Below, in pieces: positions 1 through 7,484 of a DNA stretch of 13,143 nucleotides. Location: positions 1 through 13,143 of the forward strand of contig DAOVNB010000008.1 in assembly GCA_030630425.1 (NCBI GenBank). Direction: 5' to 3'. Source of the stretch: an archaeon. GTDB lineage: Archaea; EX4484-52; B79-G9. The stretch's first letter is position 1, and each line of letters starts with the position of its first letter. The translations under genes and the position numbers were made by a program. The notes beneath the pieces were generated by a model. That model was not told the DNA's origin. It did not search any database and was given only the letters and a program-made list of their open reading frames with translations.

Positions 1-3000
1 ATTGCAATGTTGTAGTCCCCGGCTTTTACATAAGAGAATGTAATTTGGCCCGACTCGTTTGTCCTTCCTGTAAGAAAGCTTCCATTTGCGCTTTTAGCAA
101 TATCTGTTCCATTCCAAAGCGTTACATTTGAATCATTTATGGCAGATGCGTTAAGGACAGTTATTATAAGAGCTGTAGGGTTTAAAGTTGTATACTCAAA
201 GGATGTACTGTTTGGATTAACATAAAAATTATCTGTCGTATCTCTTGAATATCCTTCTGCTGTTGCGTCAATAGTTATATTCTGGAATGAAACCATCCCT
301 GTAAAATTCGCGTATCCGTCCGCATCCGCCAATATGCTTGTTGTACTGCTTTCATTTGAAATCGTGACATTTACATTATGAATGCCTTGAAGTGTTGTGT
401 TGCGGACAAGTACTGTAAGATTACCCGAATAAGGCTGCATAACAACAGGCGCTGCTGTGAAATTATTAAAAACCCCGGAAGTTATTGATTTTGTAATTGT
501 TTTGCTATTGTATGCTGAGTGAGTTATATCAAATACTCTTGTTCCTTGCGGCACAAAATCAATAGTGCATGTGCCTAATGAATCTGTTGTACAGTTTATT
601 GTTGACTCTGTGCTTAAGGCAATAATTGCGCCTGAAATATCATTCCCTTGTGGATTTTCAACGCTGAATCTCGCTTCAGTCTTGTTAAGATCATATGTAA
701 AATTGTATGTTGTGCCGCCTTTAGGTATTGCAACACTTTGCACATCAAAGCCGCAGCCGTATTCTGTGTTGTTCAGAGTTATATTGTATCCTCCTGTTGG
801 CACTTTGTTGAATGTGACTGTATCATAACCCGAAGTTAATTGTTTTTGGTCATAATAAGAGACATTTGTTCCTGTAAGCTCTATTGTTATGTTGTCTCTC
901 TGGACCCCCTCACAGCCTGCCTGAACGCCTACGATGGTTTCATTAAGGGTGTAATTGAAACTTGTGGTCAAATAATGGTAGAACAGTGTAATTGATGCGC
1001 CTGTAAGATTTTTGTAGGCCCCATATGCCATTATATCTGTTGCCCTGACTTTTGCAGTTGCGCTTAAATCTTCAGTCCTTGTCTGGCTGCCCGCAAGAGC
1101 TGCTATTGTTTTTAGCGGATAACCGTATGATGCCATCTCAATACTATATGTTCCGATAGCCCCGTCAATATAGATTATTGAATTTCCGTATATGTCCGCG
1201 TTTGATGAATATGAAGTTCCGCTTTCAGGCTTTATAGTGATGGCAGCACCAATAACAGGAGTCTGTGTAAATTCGTCAAGGACAGTAACATTCACCCTTG
1301 TTGAACCCCTAAGGTATGTGGTTTTTCCGATTAGGTCATTGTTACCGAGATTCCCGAAATCATAAGGGTATCCTCCGCCATAGAATGTGTCTTCGAGAGT
1401 ATTGTATCCGCTTTTAATGTAAGTTATTATGTAATTCGAGTCAAACCCAACATCAATTGCGTATTTTCCGTCTGAATCAGTGGTGGTTGCGTATGTTTTT
1501 GTTTCTGCCAGATCATTGAAAGTCACCTGAACACCATCAAGAATTACCTGGTTGTATTCATCCATTACAGACCCTTCAATGTGGGTTGCGCCGGTGAGAT
1601 TTCTTGTAAATGATGTATATCCGTATTTGGGTCCGCACGAACCCCCGCCACATCCTGATTTTGGAATATATCCGTCTTTTTCAAAGGATATGCTATAATT
1701 CGCAGTGGATGGTATATATACATACCCAAAAGAGCCAAAGGAATTTGTCTGTGCTGCATAACTTCCGTTATTTGTTGTGTCGTGAATTGTAATTGTGGCA
1801 GATTTAATGGATTGGTCATTTACTGAATCAGACAAATAACCATAAATCATATGTCCTCCAAAAAAACCAACATTTCGAGTTTCTACTTCACCCGCAGACA
1901 AATAAGCAGTTCCTGTTTTGGATATATATCCTTCCTTGTCCGCATCAATAGTGTACCAAAGATAAGACCTCGCACTCAGGGAATAATCCCCATTTGAATT
2001 TGTTGTAACAAAATATTCTGGCTCGCCAGAACCGCCTGAAACCGTGACATTTGCGCCCGCAAGTTTTATTGAGTTGTTGTATGCGTCATAGACATTTCCC
2101 TGAATGATTCCCGTTCCGGTAAGGTTTATCACACCGTAATCCATTGAACTGTTTTGTAGAGTTACGTTGCTAAACCCATAATAACCTGAACTTCTTACCA
2201 ATAAGGTATAGTTTGCATCCCCGTCAATATACAGGAGGAATTCTCCAGTATCGTTTGTATATACCAGGTATTCTTCCGAACCGGTTATGTATATACTGGC
2301 AAATGCCCCGCTTACCTCGTAACTTGTGTTCTGGCCGTCAACAGCTTTCCCTTCGACTTTGGAAGTTCCGCGAAGCCTGACTTTATCATCACCTGTCCAG
2401 CTTTGGCTTGTGTTTCCGTAAACCGGGATGTTTTTTCTTGAATATCCTGAAAGCGTAAAATTAAGCGCAGAATCTAAGTTAAGAAGGCTTGTAGGCATGT
2501 CAATCCTGAACCATCCGCCGGAATTTGTTGTGGTATTGTAATAATACCCCCCATAACCTAAAAGTGAGCTGCCGTCAACACTTGTAAGATTAACCCCAAC
2601 GCCTGCAATTGCCTTTTGATTGTATTCATCAATTACATATCCTGTAAAATATGTCGCTCCTGAAAGTGTAAAGCTCTTTGTTTTTGTCTCCCCGTTGTTG
2701 ATGTCTCCCAAGGCAATCCCGTATTTGTTTTCGTAGTCAGGATGAGAGATGTTGGCGGAGTAATTGACAGACTCAAAAATACCGGAACCCCAGACCTTTA
2801 TTATTGCGTTTCCGTTTGCATCGGTTGTTTTTGTGTTCTCGTATTCTGTTATGTAAAGCGTTACTGTAACATTGGGTATGGGTCTTGTGTTTGCAGAATC
2901 CTTAATGGTTATATTGTAGTATGCGAACCCATCTGCCATCATACTCGAATCTACGGTATTTGTTCCGACAAATCCCGCACCTGCATTGTTTTCTGACTTT

Positions 3001-4103
3001 CCGGGAAAGCCTGCGGCTGTATAGTTTAGATAATATGCCTTATCCCCGCGCACAGTAATTGAATAAACTCCTATTGCATCTGTTGTTGTTTGATACATCA
3101 ACACATCTGTCATATTGTCATAAACAGAAACGATTGCGCCTGAAAGCGAGCCTTCACCAAACTCTGTTACAGTTCCATTGAGTGTGGAGTTTCCTGAAAG
3201 CAATATATTTGAATAATCATTTGTTGTGTTTGCCACAAAACCTGTCTTTGCTGCCTGCATTGTGGGTGTAAGTGCGCCAAACCTCATTATCTTCATTGAA
3301 TAAAATCCGTTTGAGCCTGTTATTGCAAGTGCATTGCCTGACTGTGTCAATGTAACCTGTACGGCATCAAGGTCATTATTTGATGCAACAGCAAATGCAT
3401 CCTCAACAAACCCGCTGTAATTCGATATGGAAAAAGGATAATTTGTGCTGTTGAGCAGGTTGTAATGGGTTGCATTTATTTGAAGTGTGTAGCTGTTAAT
3501 TCCAAGTGCTGAAAAATCAACAATATCTGTCCAGAAATTCCCATCCCATGGAAGGCTGCCTGAAATTGCCTGGCCAACCACACGATATGACATGTTTCCT
3601 TTTGTATCATCTACAGTCTCGCTTCCATGCATGCTCGTATAGTTCAATCTCGTTGTTGATGCATTCTGATAATTTTCATTGTTTCTTGTTTTTGTTATGG
3701 CACCGACTGCGAAGTATTTTGTTGCAAATGACCAGTTCCACTCAGAAGTTGATGTGTATGTGGCATTCACTTTCACATAATAATCGCCCAGAGGAAGGCC
3801 GCTTATATCAATGCTTGTGTTTGTCCAGTCAGTCCCGTTAAATGACATAGGCAGGTTCGGTCCTAAAGCAACGCTTCCTGTTGAATTATATATTGTATAA
3901 TTTGCATACCCTGTGGTTGCATTGACCTCGCCCAGCGCTGCATGGCTTGCATTTGCGGTTATGTTTAAAAGATTTCCTGCTGTGTCTGCTGAAATATTTG
4001 CATCTACAGTTATATTTGCTGACTGCACTGCAAACACAGGACTTAAAAACAAAGCAAATGCTGCCAAAAACATGCAGAGCCCGAACAGGTTTTGCCTTGT
4101 CAT
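1..4103 (-). CDS. Giant secreted repeat-containing surface protein (3' end off window)
   Basis: One stop-free frame runs from ATG at 4103 to the window edge, giving 1367 residues without the C-terminus. Residues 1-25 form a signal peptide: a short N-region with one Arg, a hydrophobic core (about 6-20), then SPVFA with likely cleavage after Ala25. Residues 26 to about 300 form an N-terminal region. From about 303 onward there are at least ten modules of roughly 85-95 residues (starts near 303, 390, 480, 578, 663, 749, 838, 932, 1139, 1221 and 1309). They share the pattern G-x-V-x-D-E-Y-N ... G-x-x-V ... T-x-S-x-G-x-Y ... GY, typical of carboxypeptidase-regulatory-like or Cna-B/PEGA-type beta-sandwiches. 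N-x-S/T sequons are very frequent, suggesting a heavily N-glycosylated cell-surface or adhesin-like protein. One module has a C818-GGGS-C823 pair. The start overlaps the upstream regulator's stop (ATGA). The partner or ligand is unknown; a C-terminal membrane anchor would be expected but lies outside. Confidence 0.9.
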   Translation of the reverse strand, partial: MTRQNLFGLCMFLAAFALFLSPVFAVQSANITVDANISADTAGNLLNITANASHAALGEVNATTGYANYTIYNSTGSVALGPNLPMSFNGTDWTNTSIDISGLPLGDYYVKVNATYTSTSEWNWSFATKYFAVGAITKTRNNENYQNASTTRLNYTSMHGSETVDDTKGNMSYRVVGQAISGSLPWDGNFWTDIVDFSALGINSYTLQINATHYNLLNSTNYPFSISNYSGFVEDAFAVASNNDLDAVQVTLTQSGNALAITGSNGFYSMKIMRFGALTPTMQAAKTGFVANTTNDYSNILLSGNSTLNGTVTEFGEGSLSGAIVSVYDNMTDVLMYQTTTDAIGVYSITVRGDKAYYLNYTAAGFPGKSENNAGAGFVGTNTVDSSMMADGFAYYNITIKDSANTRPIPNVTVTLYITEYENTKTTDANGNAIIKVWGSGIFESVNYSANISHPDYENKYGIALGDINNGETKTKSFTLSGATYFTGYVIDEYNQKAIAGVGVNLTSVDGSSLLGYGGYYYNTTTNSGGWFRIDMPTSLLNLDSALNFTLSGYSRKNIPVYGNTSQSWTGDDKVRLRGTSKVEGKAVDGQNTSYEVSGAFASIYITGSEEYLVYTNDTGEFLLYIDGDANYTLLVRSSGYYGFSNVTLQNSSMDYGVINLTGTGIIQGNVYDAYNNSIKLAGANVTVSGGSGEPEYFVTTNSNGDYSLSARSYLWYTIDADKEGYISKTGTAYLSAGEVETRNVGFFGGHMIYGYLSDSVNDQSIKSATITIHDTTNNGSYAAQTNSFGSFGYVYIPSTANYSISFEKDGYIPKSGCGGGSCGPKYGYTSFTRNLTGATHIEGSVMDEYNQVILDGVQVTFNDLAETKTYATTTDSDGKYAIDVGFDSNYIITYIKSGYNTLEDTFYGGGYPYDFGNLGNNDLIGKTTYLRGSTRVNVTVLDEFTQTPVIGAAITIKPESGTSYSSNADIYGNSIIYIDGAIGTYSIEMASYGYPLKTIAALAGSQTRTEDLSATAKVRATDIMAYGAYKNLTGASITLFYHYLTTSFNYTLNETIVGVQAGCEGVQRDNITIELTGTNVSYYDQKQLTSGYDTVTFNKVPTGGYNITLNNTEYGCGFDVQSVAIPKGGTTYNFTYDLNKTEARFSVENPQGNDISGAIIALSTESTINCTTDSLGTCTIDFVPQGTRVFDITHSAYNSKTITKSITSGVFNNFTAAPVVMQPYSGNLTVLVRNTTLQGIHNVNVTISNESSTTSILADADGYANFTGMVSFQNITIDATAEGYSRDTTDNFYVNPNSTSFEYTTLNPTALIITVLNASAINDSNVTLWNGTDIAKSANGSFLTGRTNESGQITFSYVKAGDYNIA

Positions 4104-4375
4104 TCTTCCTCTTCCTCGCTCATTTTTGCAGCTTGTGATGTTGTGTTGTTTAGAATGAATGGTGTGTCTTGTGTGGCTTTTAAAGGAGTTTTCGTGTTTT
4201 TGGCAGGCATGTACACCCAAGAGCGGCCCACAAGTATTCTTGTAATTACGCCGCTATCTCTTAGAGCTTCTAAGTATCCTGCAAGAAACTCGCGCCTTAT
4301 GCCTAAATCTTTTGATAATTGAGAAACAGAGCGCGGCCTTTGCGCAAGTATTTTTAGAAGCCCATCTTCTTTCAT
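4100..4375 (-). CDS. Small winged helix-turn-helix protein, coupled to the surface-protein gene
   Basis: A 91-residue protein. Residues 1 to about 58 read as a compact winged helix: a first helix (KEDGLLKILAQ), a PRSVSQLSKDLG helix, a recognition-like helix REFLAGYLEALRDSG, then a beta-wing VITRILVGRSWVYMP. This resembles archaeal transcriptional regulators, although a structural DNA- or protein-binding role is possible. The remainder is a low-complexity tail ending in SEEEEE. The ATG at 4375 is chosen over a TTG at 4399 because AAGGGA precedes it and the fold begins there. Its TGA overlaps the ATG of the giant surface-protein gene by four bases, so the two are co-transcribed and probably translationally coupled. 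The codons of the acidic tail supply a GAGGAAGA Shine-Dalgarno-like run just ahead of that ATG. The simplest guess is autoregulation of the surface-protein operon, which is inference. Confidence 0.85.
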   Translation of the reverse strand: MKEDGLLKILAQRPRSVSQLSKDLGIRREFLAGYLEALRDSGVITRILVGRSWVYMPAKNTKTPLKATQDTPFILNNTTSQAAKMSEEEEE

Positions 4376-4448
4376 AATATTTCCCTTAAAGCAAACCAAA
4401 TATCGATATAGTGAGACATACCGCTGTTATTGATTATTTGTCATCAGG

Positions 4449-4463
4449 TACTATATAAAGCTT
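4449..4463 (-). promoter_or_regulatory. Archaeal TATA/BRE promoter of the regulator-surface protein operon
   Basis: Read on the minus strand this is AAAGCTTTATATAGT, a near-consensus TATA box (TTTATATA, 4459-4452) preceded by a purine-containing BRE-like stretch. Expected initiation is near 4429, which gives a leader of about 54 bases before the ATG at 4375. Confidence 0.6.
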
Positions 4464-4466
4464 TGT

Positions 4467-4490
4467 ATTGCGTGCTATATTGTACGCAAT
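4467..4490. promoter_or_regulatory. Inverted repeat upstream of TATA, possible operator
   Basis: ATTGCGT (4467-4473) and ACGCAAT (4484-4490) are perfect 7-base inverted arms separated by 10 bases. The pair lies directly upstream of the TATA/BRE of the regulator operon, a usual site for activator binding. A dimer of the adjacent winged-helix protein could bind it; that link is inference. Confidence 0.4.
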
Positions 4491-4499
4491 AAAGAATCA

Positions 4500-4554
4500 T
4501 GAAACTTCGGGGAGACCACCGACCAAGGTCGATGGTTTGTTTGGTTCGGTTTCA
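4500..4554. other. Stem-loop structure in the intergenic region
   Basis: An outer stem TGAAAC (4500-4505) / GTTTCA (4549-4554) encloses a second inverted repeat, 4515-4524 with 4527-4536, which pairs over 10 positions. Its single mismatch is C-A on the plus strand but becomes a G-U wobble if transcribed from the minus strand, hinting at a minus-strand RNA. The region has no coding potential and matches no RNA family I recognise. Confidence 0.35.
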
Positions 4555-4556
4555 AG

Positions 4557-4719
4557 CTTTTCAACGCCTTCCTCTGCCGGCTATCTGCGAAAATCCAAGA
4601 TTTTCGAGATTTTGAAAATTTAAATTTTCAATTTTCGAAATTAGAAATTGCGATGCAATTTCGAAAACCTCGCAAATCAAAGATTTGCAAGGAAGCCGGC
4701 AGTTTCCAGCGATTGAAAA
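4557..4719. repeat. Multi-hairpin element with imperfect terminal inverted repeats
   Basis: The ends pair as an imperfect inverted repeat of about 25 bases. TTTTCAACGC (4558-4567) pairs with GCGATTGAAAA (4709-4719) with one bulge, and CTGCCGGC (4574-4581) pairs perfectly with GCCGGCAG (4695-4702). Inside are four consecutive perfect palindromic units: 4588-4595/4599-4606 (8 bp, loop CAA), a 20-base palindrome at 4612-4631, 4644-4651/4655-4662 (8 bp, loop GAT) and 4672-4678/4682-4688 (7 bp, loop AAA). It could be a MITE-like or REP-like palindromic element or a structured RNA. A reading frame across it is merely the product of these repeats. No target-site duplication is evident. Confidence 0.6.
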
Positions 4720-4735
4720 TGCAAAAAATATGTTT

Positions 4736-6511
4736 TTAGAAAACATCCCACAATCTGTCTTTTTTGACCATTATCTCTCGGATTTCATCCAATGTATTCT
4801 TCTCATTTTCACCAAGAATATCCAAATTCTCAGACAATATCTTGTATTCGTCTTTTAGAATAAAACTGTAAAGTATGTCATCTTCTTTTATACTTCGCCC
4901 CACAACAGCACCATCAATTGATACTGCTACCTGTTCTTTGAGTTTTCCTTCAGTGACATTTTCGCCCTTGTTCTGCAATGCGTGAACTGTGCCTATTATT
5001 TTTCCTTCGGTATTCATCAGCCGGACACCGGTCTTTATTGTTCCCCCAAGGACTTCCATGCCAACAATTGCCGGCTTGCTTTGCCTAAATACAAATCCTG
5101 AAAGGAACCTAAGTTTTGAAGGTGCTGTAACAGAAGACAATACCTCTTTTTCCTTGAGTTTTGAGACTTCTTCTATGTGCTTTTCATAATCCTCAACAAG
5201 CCGGTAAATTATGTCTGAAGAAAATATTTTTGTTTTTGTCTTTCTTGCAAGATCTTCTGCATCCGAAAGTGTTTTAGTATTGAATGCAAAAATGACTTTG
5301 TGCACAGGATTGATTTCTTCCAATGCCATTATGTCTTTTTTGTTTACTGTTCCTATTTCGGCGCGCTTTATAGGTATTTCCATATCCTTAAGGGTTTTCA
5401 CAAGCGCCTCTAAGCTCCCCAACGCGTCTGCCTTTATAATAACACCCGAACTGTCTGTTTTTATCTGGACTTCTTCTATTTCTTTCTGAACTTCGGCTTC
5501 TGAGTTTTTTGTTTTTATGCCTTCTCTCTCAAAGCGCACAGGAACACCGGGAATAACATTCTCAAGGTCAGGGGCCGATATTTTCAAGCCCGATGCTGCT
5601 GATATTTCCGGGAAATTTATGAACTGCTTTTCAACGCGGATTTCTTTTAGCGGGCTTGTCTTTAATACTGCTTTTGCCTTAGTCACAATAGCGCCGTTTG
5701 GATGGCCTATAACCACAGAATCCCCTCTTTTTGCAAGACCGTCGTAAAGTATGACATCAACTGTTGTCCCTAATCCTTTTACCTCTTTTACCTCAAGGAC
5801 CGTTCCCTTTCCTGTGCCTTTGTCGTCTATGTGCAGGTTTTTCTCAAGATATTTCTGTGTCATTCCTGAAAGCATGGTAATTAAGTCTGAAACCCCTTCG
5901 CCTGTTTTCGCAGATATCGGGACTATAGACACTGTTTTTGTAAAATCCTCTATTCTTGTATATAGGTCTGCGGAAACCCCGTGAGTATACAGCTGGCCTA
6001 TAAGCTCGTAGATTTTCATGTCCAAGTCCTGCCTTATTTTTGGCGGCTGTTGGTTGTATGACTCTGTAAAACATGAATCTTTTTTCGCACTCCAGCCTGA
6101 AAGCTTGTCAATCTTGTTTGCGGCTATTATGAATGGTGTCTTGTACTGCTTTAAGATGTTTATTGCTTCTTCAGTTTGCGGTTTTATGCCTTCGGTGACA
6201 TCAATTACAAGAATTGCTATATCTGCCAGAGAGCCACCCCGTTTTCTAAGCATACTGAATGCCGCGTGGCCTGGCGTGTCTATAAAAAGAAGTCCCGGAA
6301 GCTTGAAATCTATCTTGAATTGGGCCAAAAGCTTGCCACATATAGAGATTATAATGTCTTTCGGCACTTCTGATGCGCCTATGTGCTGTGTTATGCCGCC
6401 TGCTTCGCCTGTTTGGACTCTGGAACTTCGAATATAGTCAAGAAGGCTTGTTTTTCCGTGGTCAACATGCGCCAATATAGAAATTATGGGTTTTCTCAAT
6501 CTTTCGGTCAT
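4736..6511 (-). CDS. infB: Translation initiation factor aIF5B (IF-2 family GTPase)
   Basis: A 591-residue protein matching the usual length of about 600 for archaeal aIF5B, the GTPase that promotes ribosomal subunit joining and initiator tRNA positioning. The G domain is at the N-terminus: G1 AHVDHGKTS (14-22), switch I/G2 GGITQHIG (38-45), G3 DTPGH (78-82), G4 NKID (132-135) and G5 SAKTG near residue 200. Domains II to IV follow, and the C-terminal helical segment ends in KKDRLWDVF. G1 begins with Ala where Gly is common. There is no intein, although this family often carries one. ATG at 6511 is preferred to GTG at 6520 because AAAGGTG lies six bases before it and MTERLRKPIISILAHVDHGK is the family-like start. 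It is a monocistronic-looking housekeeping gene, divergent from a small membrane protein. Confidence 0.97.
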   Translation of the reverse strand: MTERLRKPIISILAHVDHGKTSLLDYIRSSRVQTGEAGGITQHIGASEVPKDIIISICGKLLAQFKIDFKLPGLLFIDTPGHAAFSMLRKRGGSLADIAILVIDVTEGIKPQTEEAINILKQYKTPFIIAANKIDKLSGWSAKKDSCFTESYNQQPPKIRQDLDMKIYELIGQLYTHGVSADLYTRIEDFTKTVSIVPISAKTGEGVSDLITMLSGMTQKYLEKNLHIDDKGTGKGTVLEVKEVKGLGTTVDVILYDGLAKRGDSVVIGHPNGAIVTKAKAVLKTSPLKEIRVEKQFINFPEISAASGLKISAPDLENVIPGVPVRFEREGIKTKNSEAEVQKEIEEVQIKTDSSGVIIKADALGSLEALVKTLKDMEIPIKRAEIGTVNKKDIMALEEINPVHKVIFAFNTKTLSDAEDLARKTKTKIFSSDIIYRLVEDYEKHIEEVSKLKEKEVLSSVTAPSKLRFLSGFVFRQSKPAIVGMEVLGGTIKTGVRLMNTEGKIIGTVHALQNKGENVTEGKLKEQVAVSIDGAVVGRSIKEDDILYSFILKDEYKILSENLDILGENEKNTLDEIREIMVKKDRLWDVF

Positions 6512-6545
6512 AAGATACACCTTTAAGATTATCTTTTTTTGTCAC

Positions 6546-6558
6546 AGTATTAAATATT
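6546..6558 (-). promoter_or_regulatory. Probable TATA region of aIF5B
   Basis: The minus strand reads AAATATTTAATAC here, centred about 42 bases before the aIF5B ATG. It predicts a leader of about 15 bases that contains the AAAGGTG ribosome-binding site. A second AT-rich candidate (CTATAAAATA) lies near 6580-6590. Confidence 0.35.
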
Positions 6559-6600
6559 TGTTGCTCTTCGCGTATTGTCGTATTTTATAGGTGTTTGTAC

Positions 6601-6614
6601 GAAAAGTTTATAAG
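6601..6614 (+). promoter_or_regulatory. TATA/BRE promoter of small membrane protein gene
   Basis: GAAAAG followed by TTTATAAG (6607-6614) fits an archaeal BRE and TATA box. Initiation is expected near 6637, giving a leader of about 57 bases before the ATG at 6694. GGGGGAG (6682-6688), five bases before the ATG, is a strong Shine-Dalgarno site. Confidence 0.5.
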
Positions 6615-6693
6615 GGCGGTTGTGTATATGGGAATTTAAGGGAGTAAAACACGCATATTCTAGTGCTCTCTTTAAACCATTGGGGGAGATAAA

Positions 6694-6972
6694 ATGGTAG
6701 TAGAAATTTTTGCTGTATCCTATTTTGGGATTGCAGCTTTGGCTGTCCTTTGGAAGTACAGCAAATTGCCTGACATCGATTGGGGACAGATAACCGCAGG
6801 AGCAATGCTGCTTTTTGTTGGGGCAACGCTTCCAATCTTAAGCCAGGCACTTGCAGCTTTTGTTGACGCAAGCGCTGTTTTTAATCCGCTAGCATCTGTA
6901 GTGAACATAATCGGTGCACTATTTGTTGTTATCGGCGGCCTTAAAAACGCACTTAACAACATGAAAAAGTAA
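6694..6972 (+). CDS. Small integral membrane protein, three predicted helices
   Basis: A 92-residue protein of unknown function. Hydrophobic segments at about 3-20, 33-54 and 66-85 predict three membrane helices. A short charged loop (KYSKLPDIDWGQ) lies between the first two, and a basic C-terminus (KNALNNMKK) suggests a cytoplasmic tail. There is no catalytic motif. The gene stands alone, divergent from aIF5B and convergent with the orphan pair, and is bounded by a TATA promoter and a hairpin terminator. Its near-perfect Shine-Dalgarno GGGGGAG is stronger than that of any neighbour and suggests high expression. It could be a small structural or pore-forming membrane component; I do not recognise the family. 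Confidence 0.85.
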   Translation: MVVEIFAVSYFGIAALAVLWKYSKLPDIDWGQITAGAMLLFVGATLPILSQALAAFVDASAVFNPLASVVNIIGALFVVIGGLKNALNNMKK

Positions 6973-6997
6973 TTTCTTTTAAGAAAAAATTTAAAAA

Positions 6998-7029
6998 CGC
7001 CCTCCTTAAAAAGGGGGGCGGGTTTTTTT
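6998..7029. terminator. Hairpin terminator, probably bidirectional
   Basis: A 10-bp stem (6998-7007 with 7011-7020, one G-T wobble) with an AAA loop is followed on the plus strand by GG and seven T residues (7023-7029). On the minus strand the same stem is followed by TTTTT AAA TTTTTT, so it can also serve the convergent gene ending at 7043. Hairpin-plus-U-tract terminators are typical of bacteria; archaea usually rely on T-runs alone. Confidence 0.75.
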
Positions 7030-7042
7030 ATTTTAAAATAAG

Positions 7043-7450
7043 CTATCTCATGCTAATGCCGGGTACTGTGTTCAGTGCTTCAGCGTATAGTTCATTAAAT
7101 GGGAAACCTAATTCAATTGCTTTAGAGTTATCTGCATTTGGATCGAATAACATAAAGCCATTTTGATCATGCGATAACACATATTCCCCACCCAATATCT
7201 TTTCTGGAGGAATGACACCCATATCTACTTTTTGATGACTTATAGGTACAATATCCATGTTAACGCTGTTGAATAAGGCATTACGACCTGTAAATTTTAC
7301 GGCGTATGTTATTCCCGTAACATCATCTGTCATATATCCATCAATTCCTGGATTCTTTCCGCCTTCTATTCTTATTTGGCTCTCTTCCGCATTCATTCTG
7401 CCTATTTCTGTGGGTTTGGGCACATATCTTTCTCCATTTATTTCACTCAT
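7043..7450 (-). CDS. Hypothetical protein, second gene of orphan pair
   Basis: A 135-residue soluble-looking protein with no signal peptide, membrane segment or cysteine, and no family I recognise. It is rich in Gly, Pro and Asn, with probable beta content (GITYAVKFTGRNALFNSVNMDIVPI and YVLSHDQNGFMLFDPN). The ATG at 7450 is preferred to an upstream in-frame start at 7492, which would overlap the preceding gene, because GGTGGTGGA lies just before ATG 7450. It begins 34 bases after the stop of the 285-residue gene on the same strand, so the two probably form a bicistronic unit. Its end faces the bidirectional terminator. AT-rich codon choice is similar to its partner. Function unknown. Confidence 0.75.
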   Translation of the reverse strand: MSEINGERYVPKPTEIGRMNAEESQIRIEGGKNPGIDGYMTDDVTGITYAVKFTGRNALFNSVNMDIVPISHQKVDMGVIPPEKILGGEYVLSHDQNGFMLFDPNADNSKAIELGFPFNELYAEALNTVPGISMR

Positions 7451-7484
7451 AAATCCACCACCATTAATAATTATATTTTTATTT

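Larger units (their letters stand above)
4376..4735. other. 360-base region without a protein gene
   Basis: Between the regulator start and the aIF5B stop there is no credible coding sequence. It contains, in minus-strand order, a short poly-T run after aIF5B (TTTTTT, 4728-4723, a plausible archaeal terminator), the hairpin cluster, the smaller stem-loop, an inverted repeat, and the TATA promoter and leader of the regulator operon. Confidence 0.7.

Noticed and set aside
565-3841. Several plus-strand reading frames of 60-110 residues opposite the surface-protein gene
   Set aside because: They are antisense shadows of one long, stop-free, compositionally coherent minus-strand frame and lack start signals.
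4376-4399. TTG start adding eight residues to the winged-helix protein
   Set aside because: ATG 4375 has a Shine-Dalgarno-like AAGGGA and the fold begins immediately after it.
4400-4450. C/D-box guide RNA suggested by TGATGA on the minus strand
   Set aside because: No CTGA box D or D' follows at the right distance, and the motif lies in the predicted leader of the regulator operon.
4500-4560. tRNA-like segment with a TTCGGTT stretch resembling a T-loop
   Set aside because: The bases on either side do not form a T-stem, and no acceptor, anticodon or D arm can be paired with it.
4561-4746. A 61-residue minus-strand reading frame over the hairpin cluster
   Set aside because: Its residues simply translate the palindromes, it overlaps the end of aIF5B, and it has no ribosome-binding site or promoter.
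4736-6511. Intein in aIF5B
   Set aside because: G1 through G5 are continuous at normal spacing and the total length is normal, so no insertion is present.
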